Below are positions 47,550-58,704 of a DNA stretch of 64,000 bases, one piece after another. The notes under the pieces are model-generated. The model saw only the letters and a program-made list of their open reading frames with translations, was not told the DNA's origin and made no database searches. The first letter of the stretch is position 1. Each line of letters starts with the position of its first letter. Origin of the DNA: Anthostomella pinea. Taxonomy: Eukaryota; Ascomycota; Sordariomycetes; Xylariales; Xylariaceae. Both the position numbers and the translations under genes were made by a program. The stretch is taken from assembly GCA_963556695.1 (NCBI GenBank), contig CAUWAG010000018.1, positions 2,170,001 to 2,234,000 on the forward strand. Reading direction: 5' to 3'.

Positions 47550-48169
47550 GCAAAAGATCCAATACGACGTTTTGAAACGGACCTAGATTTTTCTCTATAA
47601 AAAACAAAGCCTCGTACCTTACTTTTATCAGTTAAGCGTTAAGATATAATAAATATAGTAGGACCTATGAGGCCTGTTTTCCATAAAGGGGGGTGGGCAG
47701 GCAGGTGCCCACATCCAATGCAGCCGGATTGGGAAGCACTTTAGACTTGGAGACCCCCGGGGCCCCCACCCATCGGCGCCAACGCCGAGGCAAAATATCA
47801 CCCGAGCTGGCTGGCCGCGTTTGCATCATGTTTACGGCCGAAGAGAACGATAACTGCTGCTGATGATTCACACGACATCTTTCGAGACTCTGTTATCCTT
47901 GGGTACCGTGATTCCATGACATTCACTCCAGTAATTCTTCAATGACTTGCTCTCCATGACCCTGTACCACGGTCCGCTCCCGAGACAATCGCTGGCGACA
48001 ACTGCTTCGGCTTTGCTGCGAGTTTCCCGCGATAACACCGGGCCCTACCTATCTATTCGACCGCATCGCCGCCGTCTTGCTGCCCCATCGACTGGCCAGT
48101 CTTCGAAACACTCAATAGGGACTTACGGCATAGAGTATCTTACACTTACGACACAGATGCGAGCGCGCA
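47550..48169. other. Divergent intergenic region, AT-rich patch
   Basis: Very AT-rich at 47570-47665 (tttttctctataaaaaac, aagatataataaatatag), then GC-rich. Could be a degraded element together with the adjacent repeat. The 3' half should hold the promoter of the acyl-CoA-binding gene. No gene found. Confidence 0.4.
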
Positions 48170-49319
48170 ATGGCCGATTCCGTTGGTGAGTCCAACATTC
48201 TTCCACTATCCCACAAGCAAGGGGCGGGTACAGCCTCGCGGCGGTGATACCGATACACCACCAACGACCTACCCAGCATTCCCAAGCCCCTGAGAGCCGC
48301 ATTCCTCTGAGATCCCACAGACCAAAGCAGATCCTTGAACTAACAGCTCGCTTCCGACCACAGACCGCGTATTCGTGCATGCGCTCAACACAGTCAAAAA
48401 GATCCCCAAGACGGGCGCATCGCGGCCGCCGCCCAGCGACCGCCTCCGGCTCTATGGGCTCTACAAGCAGGCGATGGAGGGGGACGTCGACGGGGTCATG
48501 GAGCGGCCGCGGTCGGGCCCCGGCGTCGACGCCGACGAGCTGCAGAGGGAGAAGGACAAGTGGGATGCGTGGAATACACAGAGCGGGCTCAGCCGAACCG
48601 AGGCTAAGAGGCGGTACATCGAGGCGCTCATCGAGACTATGCATCGCTATGCTACTACGCCGTGAGTCTACCTGCTATCCTATCGCCCTGTGTTCGACGA
48701 GGGGTTAAGGAATGGGTTCGAGGTCGCGCTATTGTGCCAGACTGGCTAACGCGATAATAGAGACGCGAATGAGTTAGTCGCTGAGCTCGAGTTCGTGTGG
48801 AATCAGATCAAGAACAACAGCCCCTCGTCTTCGAACTCGTCCCCGAAAGATCGCGCATCCTTCCCCGAAACCCGGCGCTTCCAACAGCCCACGAGCGGCA
48901 CCGAAGGGCCCCTGAAGGTCCTGAGCCCGATGAGCGAGGACGACACGGCAGCGCAAAACTACCGCGAGAGACGAGAAGAAGACGACGACGACGACGACGA
49001 GGGCGCGTACGTGAAGAAGGGCGACAAGTGGTCGCGCAAGGTGGAGCGCGGAGTCATCAGACTGTCGGCCGAGATCGCGGCGCTGCGCGAACAGATCACG
49101 ACGGGCCGCGAGTGGAAGGTCAAGAAGGAGAGGAGCTACCCGGCGTGGATCGGGTGGCTCGCTTGGCTCATCACGAAGCACCTGGCTGTCGACTTGGTCA
49201 TCGTTGGTATAGTCCTGCTCTGGATGCGGAGGCGCAAAGATCGGCGGCTTGGGGATCAGGTCAGGGCGATGCTCAGGCTGGGCCGGGAATATGCGCGAAA
49301 GATCCTCCCGTCGAGATGA
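48170..49319 (+). CDS. Acyl-CoA-binding, tail-anchored membrane protein (Atg37/ACBD5-like), three exons
   Basis: Exons 48170-48185, 48364-48661 and 48761-49319 join in phase to give 290 aa. The N-terminal acyl-CoA-binding domain is clear: DRVFVHALNTVKKI, then PSDRLRLYGLYKQAMEGDV, KDKWDAWNTQSGLSRTEAKR and YIEAL, with the conserved Tyr, Lys and Trp residues of ACBPs. A Ser/Pro-rich linker and an acidic run (EEDDDDDDEG) follow, then a coiled-coil-like stretch (RKVERGVIRLSAEIAALREQ) and a single TM helix near the C-terminus (HLAVDLVIVGIVLLWM) with basic residues after it. This layout is that of peroxisomal ACBD5 and yeast Atg37, needed for pexophagy and very-long-chain acyl-CoA handling. Localisation is inferred from architecture only. 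Confidence 0.85.
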
Positions 49320-50876
49320 TGAGCACCCATCCGACTTCGAACTTTGACGATACCGGAAATCGTTTGTCGATTTTCAATCGATGATTTCGAATCAAACCAT
49401 GCGCCTCTAGAACCGGCGGCCAGGAAACCACTTCCTCGGTTCATGACTATCATTGTTACCGAGATGGATCGACGGCTACCTACCCGAGAACATTGAAATC
49501 CGCCTAAGTTGCTGTCTCAAATGTCCCGAACAACGGGGGCCGCCATCGGCCCCAATGAAGCTTAGCAGCCACCAATACTTTCTATCTGTAGCTCATCACC
49601 TATCCCGGTATGGCTCACTGGTATCTGCACACTCCCAGCACCGATGCCCACAAAGTCCATCAAGGCACATATTACGTCGAACAACTGGTCTATAAGCGTC
49701 ACGCCAAGGAAGGCGTGGAACATCCTATTGCTGACGCGAAGCACACCCTGAGCCGCCAGAGAATGGTTTGGGCCGGCTGTATCGCTTACAACTATACTTT
49801 GTTGCTTGGCCTCTGGAGATGACAGGCTATAGGGATTTGCTACGCTGCTTGGACACCTCGTTTGAATAGTGACGCCAGAGGGAGTGTCGAAGGGGCAGCG
49901 GAATGCCGGATGACCTGTGGATTCAGCATCTCCGATCGTCTTGATAATCCAAGTGGGGTCTACTCGATATTTGTACGACAATGCATACTACATTAGCCCG
50001 GAGAGACCCATCAGGGCCAATACTAAACTCGACGAAGCCACCGTCTTGTCTTCGCGGTCGACTTCTCATATCAGCGGTTTGTGTGATGCAGGTCAGTCCT
50101 GGCACTTCGACGGGTGTATTCCAAGCTCTTGTCACGTAGCAGCAGCCCAGGTGTCAGCCTATGACGTGTGTTAGATTGTTTCTACCTGGTTGACGACGCT
50201 ACGTACCCTGCTATTCATTAATACGTAGACATCTTTTGACTATATAAACATTATTGTAATAGTATATGTTTGCTACTTACGATAGATTCTATCACCTACT
50301 GAGACAATCTTGGACTCGGACTGAGTGATGGAGGACATGGATCTGAGGTGGAGGTGAATGTGATGGCGCTGAGTGGGTGGCTGGCATATGGGGAACTCAG
50401 GCTAACGCGAAAGGGTTAGGTGAATTGAATAGTGGTTGCAGTTCATGCAGGTATCCAATCGTACCTGCATCCTCCTCACATTTGATGGATGATTGAATGC
50501 TTCCCTTCGTCTGCAATACCTTACATTGGCAATTCTCTCTCTTGTCGACGCCGTAAAACGGCAATGTTGGACCCTGATACGTGAATAGCGAATCCTAGTG
50601 TATGCGGCTGACTGAGCTGCAAGGTCGCGACCCAATAGATGCACGTGAGCATGGCTACCCAGACACCCAAACCCCATCCCTGACCAGAAGCAGACGCGGA
50701 GCTCGTTGGTGAGGGCACTCGGGACGCCTGAAAGACATATTCCTCGGCCGTTTTCTGGAGAAAGTTGAAACTTTCCTCCAAAGCACAGCAGATTGAGTTC
50801 CAACCAGAAAAGGAATACCATTCCGGTAAACCTGCCCAGGCTGAAGGTACCTCGAACCCTCTGGGCGCCAGTAGCA
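49320..50876. other. Intergenic, no recognisable gene
   Basis: 1.56 kb between two co-oriented genes. Minus-strand frames at 49562-49981 and 50402-50995 have no domain, odd composition and no spliced continuation. There is an AT-rich patch at 50210-50280. Confidence 0.45.
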
Positions 50877-51310
50877 ATGGCACACCCATCTTCACCAACA
50901 TCGAGGATGGCTGTGCCGAATGGATCAAGCGACGTCATCATGTCAGAGAACGAGGAAGAAGACATCCCATTGCTCTCTAATATTGCGCCATCCATCTTCG
51001 TTCCCGCAACCTTCGACTACACCACCGCACCGCCCCCCCTTCCCACAGACCCCAGAAAACGCCTAGAGCAGCGCCTCGTGCAAATCGAGGAGCACGAAGC
51101 CAAGGTACAGAGAAACATCCGCGCCATGACGAAGCGTGAGGTACGGCGCATCCACCTCATAGGGGAGACCGATCGCCCGTACTTCGACAATCTCGGCCGG
51201 CGCGTGACCAAGAAGCGCAAGCCGGGCCTCACGACCTACGAGCAGGACCTTCTGCCCAACAATCGGGAGGAACTGGCGCGCCTCTGGGAGAGCAAGGCTT
51301 GGGGCCGGCT

Positions 51311-51342
<32 letters not shown>

Positions 51343-52367
51343 TGCGCGGGGGCCCCTGGGAGGTGCCGCTCGGCCTGTCGAAGAACGACCTCCTCAACGG
51401 GCCTGTGCACGCGGATAATCTGTCGCCGCGCGCTGCTTCTGTCAAATTCTTCCTGAATATTATTCAGTTCAGCGCGCAGAACCTCGAGGGCCACGCCGAC
51501 GCCATCCGAGCGGAGATGGAGAAGACAATTGCGCAGTACGGGTTCCCCGCGTCGGACTTCTTGCCGGATAAGCATGTTCCTGGGGTGCCAGCTCCCATCC
51601 CGATACCCACGGGGCCAGCTAGCAGCGTTGGGAGCCAGCGCGGGAGCATCAGTGACCGTCATGGTGGCGGACATGCCGGTGGCCCTGGCAGAGGCACATA
51701 CGACACCGGTGGACGAGGGGATAGTTACAGACGATTCTCTGGCGGAAGCGGATACGACAGCATCCGACGTGGAAATGATTACGGAAGGGGTCCAAGCCGA
51801 GGCGGATATGACGACGGCGGACGAGGTCGTGGATACGGAAGCGGACCCGCATACGGAAGCGGACCCGGCAGGGCCGGATACAACGACGGGGAGCGAACAG
51901 ACAGCTATGGTAGCCGAAATCCTAGCGGTCCAGGTGGACAGCGGAGTGCACACAGCAATGGAGACGACGGCCGATGGACTGTTAGGTACAGACCAGACGG
52001 CTCCGTTGTCCCACACGTCCAGTGTGGATATTGCAAGAAAGTCGGCCACTTTGAGGAGGAGGTACGTGCATCCCTGAATCGTTCATTCCCATTCTGGTCA
52101 TGTCTCGGGAGTATGACCTCTCTCTTTGGGCCCTGTATCATGGGTTTAGGGTCAGAGAGGGTCACTTCCGAGCCATGCATCCGGGCTCCTTGCCACCCTC
52201 CCGCATACTGACTGACTGTCTTACTAACTCCTGACTTTTTGCAGTGCTGGCACAAGAAGGATCAACAGAACGGTAAACCGCGCCCCTTTGTGCCGCGCGG
52301 TCGCGGTTCATCTCACCACTATGGCGACCGCCGGTCGTCCTACGGCGATCGGATGGACCTCGACTGA
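50877..52367 (+). CDS. CCHC zinc-knuckle, RGG-rich protein, two exons
   Basis: Exons 50877-52061 and 52245-52367 give 435 aa. After an acidic N-terminus comes a conserved-looking segment with a coiled coil (DPRKRLEQRLVQIEEHEAKV) and IHLIGETDRPYFDNLGRRVT, a run of ten prolines (about 51312-51341), then a Gly/Arg/Tyr-rich region with SYRRFSGGSGYDS, GRGPSRGGYDDGGRGRGYG and similar RGG/GYG units. The C-terminus has a CX2CX4HX4C zinc knuckle, CGYCKKVGHFEEEC, whose last Cys is the first codon of exon 2, followed by another basic Gly-rich tail. This combination points to a single-stranded RNA-binding protein, probably nuclear. The exact family is not recognised. An upstream in-frame ATG at 50793 exists. 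Confidence 0.8.
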
Positions 52368-53423
52368 ACGATTGATTGTCTGGAACTTGAGGGGACTCAG
52401 GGCCAGATTTCGTTGTGCCCTTCCTACAACCGTGGCATGTCTAATCAGTCGATCCTCGCGCCTGGCATCGTCTTCACCAACGGCCTCAATGGCACCCGAG
52501 CCCAGCTGTCGTACCCCAACACGGCGACCCTGACTGTCCAGGGAACCCCGAACCCTCCTCCACAACCCCCACGAATGGAAACCCCGCGAATGGGCTGCCC
52601 CATCTACCCTAATGTTAGTGGTCCCAACTCGGGAAGCGGTGAAGGTTCCTGGTTCTAGGCCGTCGTGACGCTTGTAATGGACGATACACGAACTCGGACG
52701 ATACATACCTTGATGACCTCTTGTGGATGAAAATGTACGAAATGGATGATTGCATGGAGGCATGGACGGACGGAGATATGGGATGAGTTTCGAGAGAGAC
52801 GGATGAACTTATAGCACGACAATTGTAGATACTGACTGATGAGAACCCACGTAGCTAGCCTTGCACTCGATGAACGAAGACTATTATTTCCACAGCTGTC
52901 CAATATGCTATAAAGAGTGATTGCGCTCGTCCCATCCCGCGAATAACGCGACCTAACACACAAAGCAGCAGCAACCCAAGGCGTTCAAAGCGAGGTTCGA
53001 AAAATATACAAAAGAGTTCAGCTGAAGCCTGGCTTCAGCCTACATCTCTATTTCGAGTTTTGGTCTTTGAACTTGCTTTGATGTTACTTCTACTGATCTT
53101 TTAACTGGTATTTTCGAACGTTCAATATGGCGGTTCGAGTCTTCAAACCGTTGTACCATTCGAACATCCCCTTGGATACCAGCCTCGAATTTTATTGCGC
53201 CTTATATGCGTTGTTCGGCGGGGTGTGATGGGTGTTGCCTATGGTTTGGGGGTGTTTTTCCGGTTGGTGGGAGGAAGGTTGTTGGGAGGAGGGGGCTGTT
53301 GTCGTGGAGGTGAGGAAGGGGGTGGCGAAGATGTTGCTATAGCACAGGTTGCAACCACGAATAGGGGCACTCTCCTGGTCAAAAGGGGTAACGGCAGACT
53401 ACCCCATGCCGCCGGCAGTAACC
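52368..53423. other. Intergenic between convergent zinc-knuckle and Pex39-like genes
   Basis: 3' flanks of both genes. A plus-strand frame at 53195-53623 overlaps the Pex39-like exon on the other strand and is a shadow. Nothing else can be supported. Confidence 0.45.
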
Positions 53424-54352
53424 CTAGGCATTGCCACTACCACTCTCAGCAGTCAACACGGAAGAACCGCCCCCCATCCCCATCCCCATCCGCGCCCGCC
53501 TCTCCCACGGCTTCAGCGGCGCCGCAAGCCGGCCCTGCGTCGAAATGGATGGGTCCTCAACCACTGTATCGGGGATCTTGCGGATGCCCGGAATCTCCTT
53601 GCCCGTCTGCAGGAACTCGATGATCTCCTCAAATTTCTTGGGATAAGGCTCCTTGCCGGGATCCGAGGGGTTGGTGCTGTCCTTCTGGACGTAGAGGTCT
53701 GATTTTGGGGCAGCGCTCTGCCAGCTGGGGACTGAGGGGTCTGGGGGTGATGTTGAGGGAGGGGAAGCGGCTGTGTTGGGGATGTTTTGTTGCAGGGCGA
53801 GTTGGCCTAGGGGGTTGCCGAGTTCTACCAGGAGATGGGCGAGTTTCCTGTCTGCTGGTGGCTTTTGTTGGGTTAGTACTGCCTAAGGAGGATGCTCGAG
53901 CTACTCATATTGATATTACTAGGAAACGGAAGAGGATTTAGGGATTCCCGAGACACTTACCACTGCCATCGCCTCAGCTACAATCGCCTGTTCCGCGACA
54001 ATGTTCAGCGGCTGCTGGCTGTTCTGTCCAAGCCATTGCTTGTATTGCTCCCCGTCGATCGTGATTTTGGTCTTCTGTTCAAACCAAAAGATTCGAACTT
54101 CTAGAGCCACATCTGACAGATTTGACCCATTGGGTGTGATGTTTTCCAGCGCAGTTGCAAGTTGTGTCTACAGTCATTTGTATCAGCCTAGGGACCTGTC
54201 TCTTCTTTGCTCGTTGTTAGGTGTATGGTGTGTTGGCTTACCATGAACCCCCAGTCTTTCTGCCAGGGGTACGAGTCGAAGGCGCGGTAGCCGGCCACTG
54301 GGTCTTCGGCTGCACGACGTTGGATGTCGGCCATGCCACCAGAGGCTGCCAT
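53424..54352 (-). CDS. Pex39-like peroxin candidate with KPWE motif, three exons
   Basis: Exons (minus) 54352-54242, 54167-53961 and 53882-53424 join in phase to give 258 aa with no internal stop. The N-terminus is MAASGGMADIQRRAAEDPVA with YPWQKDWGFM; exon 2 has VALEVRIFWFEQKTKITIDG; exon 3 has a Pro/Ser linker then PYPKKFEEIIEFLQTGKEIP, GIRKIPDTVV, and APLKPWERRARM near the end. The YPxxFxxIxxxLxxGxxIPGIxxIPD block followed by KPWE is what I associate with Pex39 (yeast Yjr012c, human C6orf226), a recently described factor that helps Pex7 import PTS2 proteins into peroxisomes; similar blocks also occur in fungal Pex14-type C-termini, so the paralogue is not certain. Because exons 2 and 3 lack long ATG-started frames, the gene is easy to miss. 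Confidence 0.65.
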
Positions 54353-54905
54353 ATTTTTTGTAAGAAGCAATATAGCTTCTCTGGTATGTGATTGCAAGTC
54401 GCTGTCAGGATACTATTGCTCGACCTGTCCCACCGACGGCAGGTGGTATGGGTAGCGGCTGGATATGGACTATCGGAGTGAGTTATGTCTTGACCGTAGT
54501 AAGAGAAGATATTTTGTTCAGTACGTCTCATATAATAAAATCATATGATCTGCTGGAGTAGCCAGTGCCAGATTTGAGTCTTGGATTGCTCATATCATGT
54601 CGTTAAGTGTGGTGATGTTTGAGTTGAAGCAGAGACAGTGAAATGAACCGAGGTATCCCTCCCTCAAGGTGCCAGCACAGTGTCAGTCCCGGTGCCCCTC
54701 CACTGCCCCACGTTGAAGCTAACCCCAGTCCGCCAGGTACGTACCCAGTCACTAGACTAGCGCCCCGAAAATAGGAAGAGGGCATTCGACAATCCACCCT
54801 GACATTCCTCCCAATTCCTCGACAAATCGACGGTCCACTGCCAGACCACCATTTCCTCATCTACAAGCGAGGAGGCAGCAGTTCGTCCTTCGTCGATCGT
54901 CCCAA
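54353..54905. other. Divergent promoter region, Pex39-like and PP2C genes
   Basis: About 550 bp between two divergent start codons, which should contain both promoters. No other feature seen. Confidence 0.4.
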
Positions 54906-56809
54906 ATGCGTCGCGCAGCTTCCAGAGCCCTTCGGACGACTTGTCAATGTACAGTCCGGGGCCTTAGTCGTACCACCGGCCGACCGCGACGCATCGTCTT
55001 CCCTCAGCACTCCAGCGTTGCCCTGGGCGCCCGCTCCTCTTCGTCTTCGTCGAGACCGAACCACGCCCTCAGTGAGCCCCTGCGATCATCCATGTATATT
55101 CGTCGCCTCTCCGTCGCCTTTGTCTCAGGCCTCGTCGGATACGGCGCTTGGTACACGTACAAGGGTAACAACGCCTTGGAGCAGGCAACGGGACGGGCGT
55201 ACACGACCACCGCGACCCAGCTTGCGCCTGATGCTGGACCGACTCGCACCGTGCTGGTGGTAGGTGCTGACGAATTGCACACGGGGACGTTCGTGGGCGA
55301 GGGCCCGATATCTAAGAACGCCGACGGAAGTGGACGGAATGTGCTCGAGATGCTTACACCGGAGCAAGCTACCGAGAAGATGCGCCAGAATGAGGTTTCT
55401 TTCATGGTAAACAGGGGACAAGGCGTCCTGAGGTATGACATAGTGCAAGTCGCCAGCAACAATCCAATTGAAGATGATCACGCCGAGAAGATTGTCGAGG
55501 TTGCGCCGCCCTCGTCGAGCGAGGACAAGTCCAACAGCGACTGGATGTTCTGGGGTGTCTTTGATGGCCATGCGTAAGTGCTGAACGGCTGGATTTGCTG
55601 GATTCATATGCAAAGTGTGCTAATAACAAAACAGAGGATGGACTACGTCGGCAAAGCTGAGGGAGACCCTGATCAACTACGTCGCTCGAGAAATCAACAC
55701 CACCTACAAAGCTGCTAGCACCATGAACACGATGCCGTCGCCCGAGGCTATCGATGCTGCTATGAAGGCCGGGTTCACCCGTCTAGACGACGAGATTGTC
55801 CACGAGAGTGTCGACAATGTACTAAAGTCTAAATCAAAGCGAGTTGCAGCTGAGCTGCTTGGTCCAGCCTTGTCTGGCTCATGTGCTCTACTCTCGTACT
55901 ACGATAGTAGCTCCAAAACCTTGCGCGTTGCCTGCACCGGCGACTCGCGCGCTGTACTTGGCCGACGCGGTGCCAATGGCAAGTGGACGGCAACTGCTCT
56001 ATCCGAAGACCAGACCGGCAGCAACCCCAACGAGGCAGCTCGGATGCGCAAGGCTCACCCAGGCGAGGCGCGCGTCATCCACAACGGACGGGTTCTAGGC
56101 GGTCTCGAGCCCACCAGAGCTTTTGGAGATGCTAGCTACAAGTGGAGTAGAGCCGTCTCTGAACAACTCAGAGCATCCTTCTTCGGCCGCAGCTCTTCAC
56201 CGTACCTCAAGACTCCCCCCTACGTCACGGCCGAGCCCGTTGTCACTACTACCAAGGTTCAACCTGAGAAGGGTGACTTCATGGTCATGGCTACCGATGG
56301 CCTTTGGGAGATGTTGACCAACGAGGAGGTCGTCGGATTGGTGGGAAAGTGGATCGAGACGCAGACCGAGCAGTCCAACTCGCAGCTCAGTTCCGCATGG
56401 TCCAAGATGTTCGGTTCCAGCAAAGGTCTCCCCGTGGAGACTGCCAAGGACGGAGGAGCCGGTGGCCAGAAGACCCCAATCCGCCTACAACAATGGGGCA
56501 TCTCGCCAGATGAGCCGGAACGCTTCGTCGTGAAGGACAATAATGTCGCCACGCATCTCGTCCGCAATGCTCTTGGCGGTAAGAATGAGGATCAGGTTTC
56601 CGCCTTGCTCACTCTGGTATCGCCTTTCTCCAGACGTTACCGGTAAGTTGATCCAGCTTGTCACCCTAGTATTTTCATGCCTAACGATCACCAGGGATGA
56701 TCTTACTGTCCAAGTCATCTTCTTCGGCAATGGTCAAAAGACGGGCGAAGTACTCGTCAACGAGGAGGCATCGAGCCCTCCTAAATCAGCTTTCAAGGCG
56801 AAGCTGTAG
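54906..56809 (+). CDS. Mitochondrial protein phosphatase 2C (Ptc5 / pyruvate dehydrogenase phosphatase-like), three exons
   Basis: Mn/Mg-dependent Ser/Thr phosphatase. Exons 54906-55573, 55635-56642 and 56695-56809 give 596 aa. The start MRRAASRALRTTCQCTVRGL is a mitochondrial presequence, followed by a TM helix (LSVAFVSGLVGYGAWYTYKG). PP2C motifs in order: MFWGVFDGHAGW (across exons 1/2; metal-binding Asp), GPALSGSCALLSYY, RVACTGDSRAVLGRR, RVLGGLEPTRAFGDASYKW, MVMATDGLWEMLTNEEVV and, across exons 2/3, RDDLTVQVIFF with the last metal Asp. Large inserts between motifs and a membrane helix match fungal Ptc5, which in yeast dephosphorylates pyruvate dehydrogenase; that substrate is inferred. Intact. 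Confidence 0.93.
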
Positions 56810-57037
56810 GTCGATAAAACCCAGGATTAGATATTCCAGGTACCAGGCGCACGGCACAACTTTGCCTCTCCCACTTGCACTTTAAAAGGGAGTGTATTAA
56901 ATGTATGGTATAGAATCAAGGGAATCATATGAGAGCGAGGCGTTCCTAGGAGAGCAACAACCCATAGAGCATCAGGCTAGTACAGTTGCAGCTCAAGGTG
57001 GGCAAGTTGAGACTTGGTTTCTTCACAGGTTACGAAC

Positions 57038-57777
57038 GATCACACATTTTTGTTTCTCATCGAGCACTCCACTGAGAATATCATCGATCTTCATCTTTGC
57101 CTCGACGGATACATCCACTACCGCAGCGTTGACCCATGCCCTTGTCTCCAGTGATATAACCCAGGCACTTGATATTTCAGTCTCATCACTGCAAATATCA
57201 TCCGCCGAAGTTCGCGATGATAGGACCCGAATCGACGGGAGAAGTCACCATTTGGCTATACCTCCGCGTAACCCGGCCGAACCTGTGGAGCCGCCATTCC
57301 CCAAGATCCCTCATTGCCAACGCCATCCCCAGCTTTTCCCTGGAGATGATTATTGCGACGCTGCGCGGAGTTGTCCACTCACCACTCTGCATAGTGCCCA
57401 GTACCAAGTTCGAACCGCTCGAACCAGGGCTCATGTAGCTCCTTCGAGGAGAGCAGCGATTCGGTTACTGGACAGGACGATACTATGGCTGTGGGATACT
57501 TTGGAGCTGTTATGTCGTATCCAAGTGGAGGTGAAGGACTCTTCTGGCCCAGGGACGTACCAGACCGTATGAGCTTGGCGGTGACTTTGGTCCTCAGTCC
57601 AGCCGTCGATCGTGTGTATTCAAATGGCAGTCCGGCCAACCCTTCCTCAGTCTGTAAGCTCCATCACTTACACAGGGACGTATTTTTCAAACATCTGGTT
57701 CTGGACATCGTGCTATCGTACACTCTGTCTGTCACGACGAAGTCCTCCGTAGCAGTCTGCTCGGCCCTCGCCACCAT
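57038..57777 (-). pseudogene. Degraded coding region, unrecognised
   Basis: On the minus strand a frame from an ATG at 57777 (MVARAEQTATEDFVVTDRVY) meets a TGA at about 57670 but continues in the same frame as GLPFEYTRSTAGLRTKVTAK, LGYDITAPKYPTAIVSSCPV and FELGTGHYAEW. A 43-nt GTGAGT..CCAG intron would join this to EKLGMALAMRDLGEWRLHRF and PVDSGPIIANFGG. One base out of frame, 57180-57038 reads SSAWVISLETRAWVNAAVVD to a stop. The stretches look protein-like over 200 residues, but no family came to mind. I infer a gene with one stop and one or two frame breaks; alternatively it is several short unlinked frames. Confidence 0.35.
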
Positions 57778-58172
57778 AGCCTGCGCCTTGGCTCCTCATG
57801 ACAAGCCACCCTTGCCGAGGAATATTGGCCCTTAGTTGCAGGTGCATGCTGGGAGACGCGCGGATAACACATCGGATGTGGGATGTGTGGCCGTACGTCC
57901 CTTTCAGAACTAAGGGGAGGGATGCTGTGAAATAGCCGGGATGATATTGTTACATTGGAATGCCTGGACGATTTTTGGATGGAGAGTGACACGGGCTGAC
58001 CAGGTGCCAAAGGTGAAATAACCATGATCCCGGAGGGTCTGGTGTGGAAGTCCACTTAGGAAATCCTTGACGATATTAGTGCCGGATACAACTTCATCGC
58101 ATGTGAGTTCATCCCCCTCCTCCCACCTCCATCCACCGGCGCCCCCAAGCAGCAGCCCCTTCAAGTTGAGGT

Positions 58173-58556
58173 TCAATGTCCAGCCGCCCCAGCAAGCAGC
58201 CTACCGGCAACAAGGGTAAAGCCAAGGGCACCGAGAACGAGAATGGCGTACTTGGACACTCGAGGCAGCATCTTGTCTTGGTAAACAAGAGCAGACCAAG
58301 ACTGTTCGCGGGGGAAGTTGTAGACGGGGATGCGGTAATGCTCGATATCCTCCATGACAAGTTTCTTCGACTCAGCCGACTTGTCGACCCTTATCCCCTT
58401 GCCTGCTCGTCAGCACCAGCTCACCAAAAGTTAGGTACTATACCTGTGAGTTCATGATATACACACATTCATCCTTACAGCTCCCACTGCCCCAGCAATG
58501 GCCAAAAACAGGAGCTTTCGGTCATGAGCCCATGGATTGCCAGGAAGCTGACGCAT
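58173..58556 (-). CDS. Small two-TM membrane protein, two exons
   Basis: Exons 58556-58479 (MRQLPGNPWAHDRKLLFLAI, then AGAVGA) and 58397-58173 join in phase to give 100 aa. The first helix is LLFLAIAGAVGAGI; a short hydrophilic loop with MEDIEHYRIPVYNFPREQSW and LVYQDKMLPR follows; the second helix is YAILVLGALGFTLVAGRLLA, ending GAAGH. The acceptor used (GGCAAG) is weaker than the CAG just upstream, which would break the frame. The start lies 8 bp downstream of the POB3 relic's stop codon, so a fused transcript is possible. Family not recognised. Confidence 0.5.
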
Positions 58557-58563
58557 TTTCTCT

Positions 58564-58692
58564 TCATCGCTTCAGGATCTTGACCTCGTAACCCTTGGCG
58601 GCGCGACTCCATTGGGCGGCAGCGATGTCGCCGCGATCGAGGGTGAAGGTATTGCCGCCGGCGGAGGGCTTCCATCCGACCGAATGTACTAG
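58564..58692 (-). pseudogene. Single-exon relic of FACT complex subunit POB3
   Basis: The minus strand reads VGWKPSAGGNTFTLDRGDIA then AAQWSRAAKGYEVKILKR and a stop. This matches the N-terminal region of POB3/SSRP1 histone chaperones (the WKP..GG.TFTLD...I..AQWSRAARGYE block). A CAG acceptor precedes it (TTTTCAG at about 58695-58701), as at a true exon 2, but no exon 1 or downstream POB3 sequence is present. It is a transposed or duplicated fragment, or what is left of an old gene copy. Confidence 0.7.
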
Positions 58693-58704
58693 CCCTGAAA
58701 ATGG

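Noticed and set aside
48797..49384. Alternative frame of 195 codons over the acyl-CoA-binding gene's last exon
   Set aside because: It is a shifted frame of the correct exon; the correct frame carries the TM helix and joins the ACB domain in phase.
51063..52049. 328-codon antisense frame opposite the zinc-knuckle gene
   Set aside because: It is the reverse translation of Gly/Arg repeats and the poly-proline run; the sense frame has a coherent zinc knuckle and splice site.
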